Assembly (NCBI GenBank): GCA_023260815.1
Contig: JALQUE010000393.1
Location: 1 to 10,881 of the forward strand
From: Roseovarius sp.
GTDB lineage: Bacteria > Pseudomonadota > Alphaproteobacteria > Rhodobacterales > Rhodobacteraceae
DNA: 10,881 nucleotides
Direction: 5' to 3'
The notes under the pieces were generated by a model. It made no database searches, was not told where the DNA came from, and saw only the letters and a program-made list of their open reading frames with translations. Within the stretch, counting starts at the first letter, position 1; each line of letters begins with the position of its first letter. Below are positions 6,430 through 10,881 of this stretch, piece after piece. The position numbers were made by a program, and so were the translations under genes.

Positions 6430-7425
6430 ATGACCGATCCTGTAGTAATGACCGAAGTCTGGCGCGGACCGCTTGCCGAAAGCGTCCACCGGGGACATGC
6501 CGTGATCTGCGACGCATCGGGCGGCATCGTCGAGGCCTGGGGCGACCCTGAAACCGTTGTGTTGCCGCGCAGTTCGGCCAAGATGCTGCAGGCGCTTCCA
6601 CTGGTCGAAAGCGGCGCCGCCGACGCGTATGGGCTGACGTCCGCGCATCTGGCACTGGCCTGCGCCTCGCATGAGGGGGCGGCGATCCATACCGACCGTG
6701 TCGGCGCATGGCTGGCCGATCTGGGCCTGTCGGATGACGATTTCCGCTGCGGCGCACATATGCCCAAGGATACACAGGTGCGGCACGCGCTGATCCGGGC
6801 GGGCGATGGCCCCTGCCAGGTGCATAACAACTGCTCGGGCAAGCATGCGGGCTTTCTGACCCTGACCAAGCATATGGGATGGGCGCCGGACTATGTGGAG
6901 CCGGACCACGGGGTCCAGACAGCCTGTCTGCAGGCATTCGAAGAGATCACCGGCGAGACCAGCCCCGGGTTTGGGATCGATGGCTGTTCGGCACCGAATT
7001 TCGCCACATCGCTGCACGGGATGGGCCGGGCAATGGCCCGTTTCGCCGCCGCCGAGGAGGGCAAAAGCGCACGCGACAGCGCGGCGGTACGGCTGTGGCA
7101 GGCGATGATCGCACATCCCGATCTTGTTGCAGGCGAAGGCCGGGCCTGCACCGAACTGATGCGGGCCTGCAAGGAACCCGTGGCCCTGAAAACCGGGGCC
7201 GAGGCGTTTTTCATCGCGATCATTCCGGGCCGCAAGCTGGGTGTGGCGCTGAAGATCGTCGACGGCGGCACACGCGCGGCCGAATGCACGATCGCGGCCT
7301 TGCTGGTGCGGCTTGGCGTGCTGGACGCGGATCACCCGGCCACACGCAAGTTCATGAACGCACCGATCACCAATTGGCGCGGCATCGAAACCGGGATGAT
7401 CAAGCCCGCCGAGTCGCTTCTGTAG
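6430..7425 (+). CDS. L-asparaginase, Rhizobium etli ReAV-like zinc class
   Basis: A 331-residue cytoplasmic enzyme expected to hydrolyse L-asparagine to aspartate and ammonia. It belongs to the asparaginase family typified by the R. etli enzymes, unrelated in sequence to the E. coli AnsA/AnsB fold. Key residues known for ReAV are present at almost the same numbers: RSSAK at 47-51 (nucleophile S48 and K51), S80 in CASHEG (the second serine), C135 and K138 in NNCSGKHAG and C186 in IDGCSAPN (the zinc ligands), and K254 in LKTG. No signal peptide is present. The ATG at 6430 is taken because AGAGG lies 6 bases upstream and the family starts near here; an open extension to 6268 encodes low-complexity basic sequence with no ribosome binding site. 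It appears monocistronic, with no asparagine transporter beside it. The main role is probably nitrogen and carbon recovery from asparagine. Confidence 0.92.
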   Translation: MTDPVVMTEVWRGPLAESVHRGHAVICDASGGIVEAWGDPETVVLPRSSAKMLQALPLVESGAADAYGLTSAHLALACASHEGAAIHTDRVGAWLADLGLSDDDFRCGAHMPKDTQVRHALIRAGDGPCQVHNNCSGKHAGFLTLTKHMGWAPDYVEPDHGVQTACLQAFEEITGETSPGFGIDGCSAPNFATSLHGMGRAMARFAAAEEGKSARDSAAVRLWQAMIAHPDLVAGEGRACTELMRACKEPVALKTGAEAFFIAIIPGRKLGVALKIVDGGTRAAECTIAALLVRLGVLDADHPATRKFMNAPITNWRGIETGMIKPAESLL

Positions 7426-7432
7426 GGGCCAG

Positions 7433-7448
7433 CGGCACGTTTCTGCCG
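7433..7448 (+). terminator. possible terminator hairpin after the asparaginase gene
   Basis: CGGCA (7433-7437) and TGCCG (7444-7448) form a 5-bp stem with loop CGTTTC, starting 8 bases after the TAG stop. There is no T-run directly after it; a separate run of six T at 7581-7586 is preceded only by weaker stems. Termination here is plausible but not certain. Confidence 0.35.
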
Positions 7449-7702
7449 GTCGGGGCGCACACCGCTTTTCCGCGGTAGCCTGCCCAAACACACCAACGGC
7501 GCGCGCAGGTTCCTGCCGTCATGCCTGCACGGCGATGCGGGCGGCGGCGTTGTGCTGACGCCTATGGTGCAATTCGGCCCTTTTTTGCGGCTTTCCTGCG
7601 GACCCGGCCCACGCTGCAGACAGGCCGCGATCCTGACTTCATCCTGCATCGTCGAGGGCCGTTTCGCCCTTGTAAACGAGCTATGAGGAAAGGGAGTATC
7701 CC

Positions 7703-7942
7703 ATGTTCAAGACAACCACAGCCGCAACCTTCGCGCTTGCAATCGTCCTGCCCGGTGTGGCGCTGGCAGAGATGGACGCAAACGGCGATGGCGCCGTCAC
7801 GATGTCCGAATTTCAGGACGCTTATCCCGACGCCGAGGCAGGGACGTTTTCGGCGCTGGACACCAACGCCGACGGCGCGCTGAGCGAGGACGAGATTGCC
7901 GCCGCCGTGGATGCCGGCATCTTGCCAGATACGGCGTCGTAA
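7703..7942 (+). CDS. small exported protein with two EF-hand calcium-binding loops
   Basis: A 79-residue protein. The signal peptide MFKTTTAATFALAIVLPGVALA (given in two parts: MFKTTTAATFA then LAIVLPGVALA) is followed by a mature chain of only about 57 residues. That chain consists almost entirely of one EF-hand pair. Loop 1 is D25-A-N-G-D-G-A-V-T-M-S-E36 and loop 2 is D53-T-N-A-D-G-A-L-S-E-D-E64; both have the full DxNxDGxxxxxE set of calcium ligands. Calcium binding in the periplasm is therefore likely; what it does there (buffering, sensing or binding a partner) is not known. The start is well supported by AGGGAG 6 bases before the ATG. It stands alone between a 277-bp upstream gap and a terminator, so it is probably transcribed by itself. 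There is no lipobox cysteine and no membrane anchor beyond the signal peptide. Confidence 0.88.
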   Translation: MFKTTTAATFALAIVLPGVALAEMDANGDGAVTMSEFQDAYPDAEAGTFSALDTNADGALSEDEIAAAVDAGILPDTAS

Positions 7943-7972
7943 CCCCGCAAGGCCACATCCTGAAACATCTGG

Positions 7973-7995
7973 GAGGGGCGCGCGCTGCGCCCCTC
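7973..7995. terminator. intrinsic terminator hairpin between EF-hand gene and convergent HIT gene
   Basis: GAGGGGCGC (7973-7981) and GCGCCCCTC (7987-7995) form a perfect 9-bp GC-rich stem with a 5-base loop, followed by TTT on the plus strand. It lies 30 bases after the EF-hand gene and 14 bases beyond the HIT gene stop, so it may serve both. On the minus strand no T-run follows directly. Confidence 0.75.
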
Positions 7996-8009
7996 TTTGA
8001 CGTTGAGGA

Positions 8010-8381
8010 TCAGTCCGTTTTCTGAAGCATCCGGCCCAAGGGACGCCCGGCAAGGATATGCACGTGAAGATGCGGCACTTCCTGAACACCGGCCTCGCCC
8101 GCATTCGAGATCAGACGAAAGCCCCCCTCTTCGACACCCGTCATGCGACACACCTCGCCGATGGCACGGGTATAATCGAGGATTTCGGCATCCGACGCCT
8201 CTTGCGCGAAGTGATCGTAGCAGACGTATGGACCTTTGGGGATCACCAGCACATGCACGGGTGCTTGCGGCTGGATGTCGTGAAACGCAAGACTGTGAGC
8301 GGTTTCAAGAACGGTCTTGTTGGGGATGTCGCCGCGCAAGATCTTGGCGAAGATGTTCTGGTCGTCATAGCTGTATGGCAT
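8010..8381 (-). CDS. HIT-family (histidine triad) nucleotide-binding protein, HinT-like
   Basis: A 123-residue cytoplasmic protein. N-terminal YDDQNIFAKILRGDIPNKTV (5-24) and C-terminal PHLHVHILAGRPLG (103-116) are typical of bacterial HinT-like proteins. The triad is H104-L-H106-V-H108-I-L, with N93 and G95 in the SNAGEAG segment also expected at the active site. Family members hydrolyse AMP-linked amines (phosphoramidates) and related adenylates. A longer frame reaches 8492, but the ATG at 8381 has GAGG 8 bases upstream and gives the usual family length; the extension overlaps the upstream glycosyltransferase and looks non-coding. Only 10 bases separate it from the stop of the glycosyltransferase on the same strand, so the two are probably co-transcribed. 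A functional link to glycosylation is not shown; HIT proteins are often carried in unrelated operons. Confidence 0.95.
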   Translation of the reverse strand: MPYSYDDQNIFAKILRGDIPNKTVLETAHSLAFHDIQPQAPVHVLVIPKGPYVCYDHFAQEASDAEILDYTRAIGEVCRMTGVEEGGFRLISNAGEAGVQEVPHLHVHILAGRPLGRMLQKTD

Positions 8382-8391
8382 GAAGTGGTCC

Positions 8392-9969
8392 TCAATCTGC
8401 GAACAGATGCTCTGTCTCGGCCACCTGTAACGCCTTGTCATAGCCGACATCAAGGAACTGAGCGAGAAGGCCCGCGTGATGTTCAGGCGCATCGCCTTCG
8501 CGCAGGATCATGTGATGTTCGAATTCCGCGTCGCGGATACGGTCGCTTTCGAAATTGATGTCGCCCCGGATCGTGGGCATCAGCCGGTCGAGCGTTTCCT
8601 GTGGCGTCTGATCCCCAGCCAGACCGACCCGCCGCGCATGACCTTCAAGATACGTGCGCGAGAACTGGCACTGAACCTCGAGGATCCGGGTGGTCGACCG
8701 ATCAGAGGCGAAATCATGCAGCAGATCAAGGCCTGCCGGGTCCATGCAAACAATCAGACGGTCCGTGTCGAAATAGTCGAACAACATCCGCATCAGCGCG
8801 CGGCGGTGGCGTGTACGCTTGCCCAGACTGGCCTGAATTCCGCCCAGATCGGGCAAGGCGGTGTCTTCCTCGTGAAAGAGATATTCGATGGCAGGCACAT
8901 TGGTGACATGCCGGACCGCCGACAAAAGCCGTTTGGCGACATGCCATTTCTTGCACACCACGATCAGCAATTCACGGTCGCGCCCAAGGGTGCTTTCGGT
9001 TTCCCAGAACCGGCTTGCGAACCGTCGCCCGATACGGCCACGCCCGGTGAGGAACTGAAACAGGCTGCGGCCTTCATTGGAAATCTGGAAGCTCGCGGCA
9101 TCGTCGGAGTAGAGCGCGCCAAGGCGCGATTTCATCTCGATTGCTTCGGGGCTGATCTTGCGGGCAAAAAGCGCATCCTGACTGAGCAGCAGATCGTAAT
9201 GGTCGTTGTAGAACGTGACTGGCATGCCGTAATCGGTGAACATCAGGAAGGTCAGAGTGCGGTTGCGGATCTCGTCGCGGGGCACAAGGTGGTTGACCAA
9301 TGTCTGAAAGAACGTCTCGTCCGGGATCCAGGTGGTGCGGAAAAACCGCATCACGTCGCGGCGCGTGCGGGTGAAATCCAGGATCCACTCGATCGTGCGG
9401 CGGCGCAGGCACCACCACTGGCTGCCGATCTGCACCTCGATATCATCGGGAATGCGCCGGGTCAGCCCCAGCCGTTTCTGCAGTTCGAAAGACGCGTAGA
9501 AGCGCCGGGGCTGCGTCCTCTCGTTGAAGAAGTGACGGTAGATCAGCCGCTCTTCCTTGATGCCGGTCTTGATCCAGTCGCTTTCGAAGTAATCGAATTT
9601 CTCGATGTAATCGACATCTTCGGCATCCAGAAACTCATGCGCGTAGCGCGCGGACTTGATCGCAGCGCAATCGCCGGAAAGCATGTAGAAATGCGTGGCG
9701 CGCGGAAAGGCATCGACCGCCGCCTCGACCGCATTGAGCGTGGCCTGCACCAACGACCATTCCCCCCACCCACATTTGAGGCGCTTCTTGGCGAAGGTCA
9801 CGTTGGGATTGTCGGCCAGCGCGCTGCGAATCCTGTCGTAATGGTCGGGCTTGGCACGGGCGTCGAAATGAATCGCCATGTAATCGCCTGCCGCCGTCAG
9901 CATGCGGGCCTGCCCGATGATCGCGTCCGGATCCTTGTGACAAAGAAGTATGAACGCGATTTTCGCCAT
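8392..9969 (-). CDS. Core-2/I-branching-type glycosyltransferase with unassigned C-terminal domain
   Basis: A 525-residue protein. Residues 1 to about 265 match the Core-2/I-branching (GT14, beta-1,6-N-acetylglucosaminyltransferase and xylosyltransferase) family. Landmarks are the first strand KIAFILLCHKDP (3-14), C66-GWGEWSLVQATLNAV (66-81), HFYMLSGDCAAIKS (93-106, compare the LLSGxDYPL motif), GSQWWCLRR (182-190) and IPDETFFQT (215-223). Related proteins transfer GlcNAc or xylose from a UDP-sugar; donor and acceptor here are unknown. No signal peptide or membrane helix is visible, so it is probably cytoplasmic or membrane-associated from inside. Residues of about 310-525 form a second region I cannot assign; I believe similar Rhodobacteraceae proteins carry a DUF there (possibly DUF5928, unverified). 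The ATG at 9969 fits the family start; an in-frame ATG at 10020 lies upstream of a TATAAA box and adds a segment of unrelated composition. The ribosome binding site is weak. Followed by the HIT gene after 10 bases; divergent from a sulfotransferase. Confidence 0.85.
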   Translation of the reverse strand: MAKIAFILLCHKDPDAIIGQARMLTAAGDYMAIHFDARAKPDHYDRIRSALADNPNVTFAKKRLKCGWGEWSLVQATLNAVEAAVDAFPRATHFYMLSGDCAAIKSARYAHEFLDAEDVDYIEKFDYFESDWIKTGIKEERLIYRHFFNERTQPRRFYASFELQKRLGLTRRIPDDIEVQIGSQWWCLRRRTIEWILDFTRTRRDVMRFFRTTWIPDETFFQTLVNHLVPRDEIRNRTLTFLMFTDYGMPVTFYNDHYDLLLSQDALFARKISPEAIEMKSRLGALYSDDAASFQISNEGRSLFQFLTGRGRIGRRFASRFWETESTLGRDRELLIVVCKKWHVAKRLLSAVRHVTNVPAIEYLFHEEDTALPDLGGIQASLGKRTRHRRALMRMLFDYFDTDRLIVCMDPAGLDLLHDFASDRSTTRILEVQCQFSRTYLEGHARRVGLAGDQTPQETLDRLMPTIRGDINFESDRIRDAEFEHHMILREGDAPEHHAGLLAQFLDVGYDKALQVAETEHLFAD

Positions 9970-10003
9970 TTCAGAACCAGAACACCAACTGCCGCTGCGA
10001 TGG

Positions 10004-10009
10004 TTTATA
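10004..10009 (-). promoter_or_regulatory. candidate -10 box for the glycosyltransferase gene
   Basis: On the minus strand TATAAA (10009 down to 10004) matches five of six -10 consensus bases and lies 34 bases before the chosen ATG at 9969, in an AT-richer spacer. No good -35 is found at 17 bases; TTCAAT is at 19. If real, transcription would start near 9997, which would exclude the longer N-terminus beginning at 10020. Confidence 0.35.
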
Positions 10010-10117
10010 GTGATACCCATGAAGTGGAATTGAATAAACAGGCTTTCTCTGCTTTTTTGAACCCGTTAGAAATGTTTTTGCCCAAATATAGAGGCAAATT
10101 GGTTTGGAGACTGTTGC

Positions 10118-10881
10118 ATGGGCTTTCCCGGAACGTGGATGACCGAAAGTGAAAGCGTGGTGTACAGGGTGGTTCCGAAATGCGCCTGCTCGACCATCGG
10201 GCAGATCATGTATTACTCGGATCACGGCGAATTCTTCGACGGCGACATTCACGATGCGTCCACCGGCCTGCACAAATGGGCGCGTGACGACAGCCAGTCG
10301 TTGATCAATGCGAACGTGAAGTCACATAGCTCGTACGCGTTCACCTGCGTGCGCAATCCCTACACGCGCATACTCTCAAGCTTTTTCGACAAGATCTGCG
10401 GCATACAGCGCAACGGCAAACGGTATCGCGGCAAGCTGGTGCCTCTGCTGACCCAGAAATACGGAATCGAAGTGGGCGGCGACGATGGCAAGCAGGAATT
10501 CGATCAGATTGAAAGCTTCCGGCGCTTCCTTTTGTTCGCGCGCGACACGATTCGCTGGCGTCGCCCGATGGAACCGGACATCCACTGGTCGTCCATGTCG
10601 GGCCATGTGTCGACCTTCATCGTGAATGGCGGGCGCTACGACAAGATATTCTGGACCGAGGCCTTCAATGACGGCATGGGCCAGGTTCTGGATGCGATTG
10701 CCACACCGCACAAGGTGGATCTGGACACGATCCCGCGCTTCAACGAGTCCGAAGGCCATGGCCCCAAACGCGCCCATCCGGTCGAGGAGTACTTCGACGA
10801 TCTGTCGATGCATCTGATCTACGAGATCTATCACCGGGATTTCGAGCTTTTCAAATACGACTTCGAAAACCCAGCAAACAA
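10118..10881 (+). CDS. sulfotransferase, carbohydrate (family 2) type, runs off right edge
   Basis: Partial gene; 254 residues are visible and the frame is open to the edge. It should transfer sulfate from PAPS to a hydroxyl or amine, usually on a sugar. The 5'-phosphosulfate loop is V19-P-K-C-A-C-S-T-I-G28 and the 3'-phosphate motif is F75-T-C-V-R-N-P-Y-T-R-I-L-S-S-F-F, both in canonical form. Further features of the chondroitin/HNK-1-like carbohydrate sulfotransferase family are the D154-I-H-W segment, YDKIFWTE (174-181) and the terminal Y238-H-R-D-F-E-L-F-K-Y motif, which usually lies close to the C-terminus, so little is missing. There is no signal peptide or membrane helix, as expected for a bacterial cytoplasmic enzyme. 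The ATG at 10118 has GGAGA 7 bases upstream; a second in-frame ATG at 10139 is less well placed. It is divergent from the glycosyltransferase, 148 bases away, which suggests but does not prove action on the same glycan. Confidence 0.88.
   Translation, partial: MGFPGTWMTESESVVYRVVPKCACSTIGQIMYYSDHGEFFDGDIHDASTGLHKWARDDSQSLINANVKSHSSYAFTCVRNPYTRILSSFFDKICGIQRNGKRYRGKLVPLLTQKYGIEVGGDDGKQEFDQIESFRRFLLFARDTIRWRRPMEPDIHWSSMSGHVSTFIVNGGRYDKIFWTEAFNDGMGQVLDAIATPHKVDLDTIPRFNESEGHGPKRAHPVEEYFDDLSMHLIYEIYHRDFELFKYDFENPAN

Noticed and set aside
7581..7586. Run of six T after the asparaginase gene as an intrinsic terminator
   Set aside because: The nearest stem (GGCGT 7546-7550 with ACGCC 7558-7562) is short and ends 18 bases before the T-run, too far for a normal terminator.
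8382..8492. N-terminal extension of the HIT protein to 8492
   Set aside because: It would overlap the glycosyltransferase end by about 100 bases, has no family similarity, and GAGG precedes the ATG at 8381.
8476..10152. 558-codon open frame on the plus strand, longer than the glycosyltransferase frame opposite
   Set aside because: It is antisense to a gene with clear GT14-family motifs, its product is Gln/His/Ala/Arg-rich without any domain, and it arises from G/C third-position bias.

Overview
The window is about 10.9 kb of high-GC DNA from a heterotrophic alphaproteobacterium, most likely Rhodobacteraceae (Roseobacter type). I base this on high GC with strong G/C third-position bias, a DmdC-like acyl-CoA dehydrogenase followed by a metallo-beta-lactamase-fold hydrolase, a free-standing TadE/TadG-like pair, an IalB-like periplasmic protein, and a Core-2/I-branching-type glycosyltransferase next to a family-2-type sulfotransferase. 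No database search was possible, so this is inference from recognised protein families. I see no rRNA, tRNA, CRISPR array, transposase or phage gene.

Layout. 1-2089 (minus strand): an acyl-CoA dehydrogenase (359-2089) and an MBL-fold hydrolase (starts at 359, runs off the left edge), joined by a one-base TGATG stop/start overlap, so probably one catabolic operon. 2221-3183 (plus): a Sua5/TsaC-type L-threonylcarbamoyladenylate synthase for tRNA t6A, divergent from the operon. 3184-3684: about 500 bp without a convincing gene, holding a 7-bp tandem repeat, one weak small-ORF candidate with a good ribosome binding site, and the probable leader of the next genes. 3685-5630 (plus): TadE-like pseudopilin and TadG-like cell-surface protein, again joined by TGATG. 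5705-6232 (minus): IalB-like exported protein, convergent with tadG across a perfect 9-bp hairpin. 6430-7425 (plus): a zinc-type (Rhizobium etli ReAV-like) L-asparaginase. 7703-7942 (plus): a small exported two-EF-hand protein, ending at a clear hairpin terminator. 8010-9969 (minus): a 525-residue glycosyltransferase with an unassigned C-terminal region, followed 10 bp later by a HIT-family protein. 10118 to the right edge (plus): a PAPS-dependent sulfotransferase, divergent from the glycosyltransferase across an AT-richer spacer.

How the parts work together. Most of the window is a mosaic of ordinary chromosomal units: acyl-CoA catabolism, tRNA modification, asparagine use and small exported proteins. 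Two blocks concern the cell surface: the TadE/TadG pair and, at the right end, the glycosyltransferase/sulfotransferase pair. The latter is the most interesting part, because it would fit the synthesis and sulfation of a surface glycan or glycoconjugate. That link rests on adjacency and family membership only; no acceptor or product can be read from the sequence.
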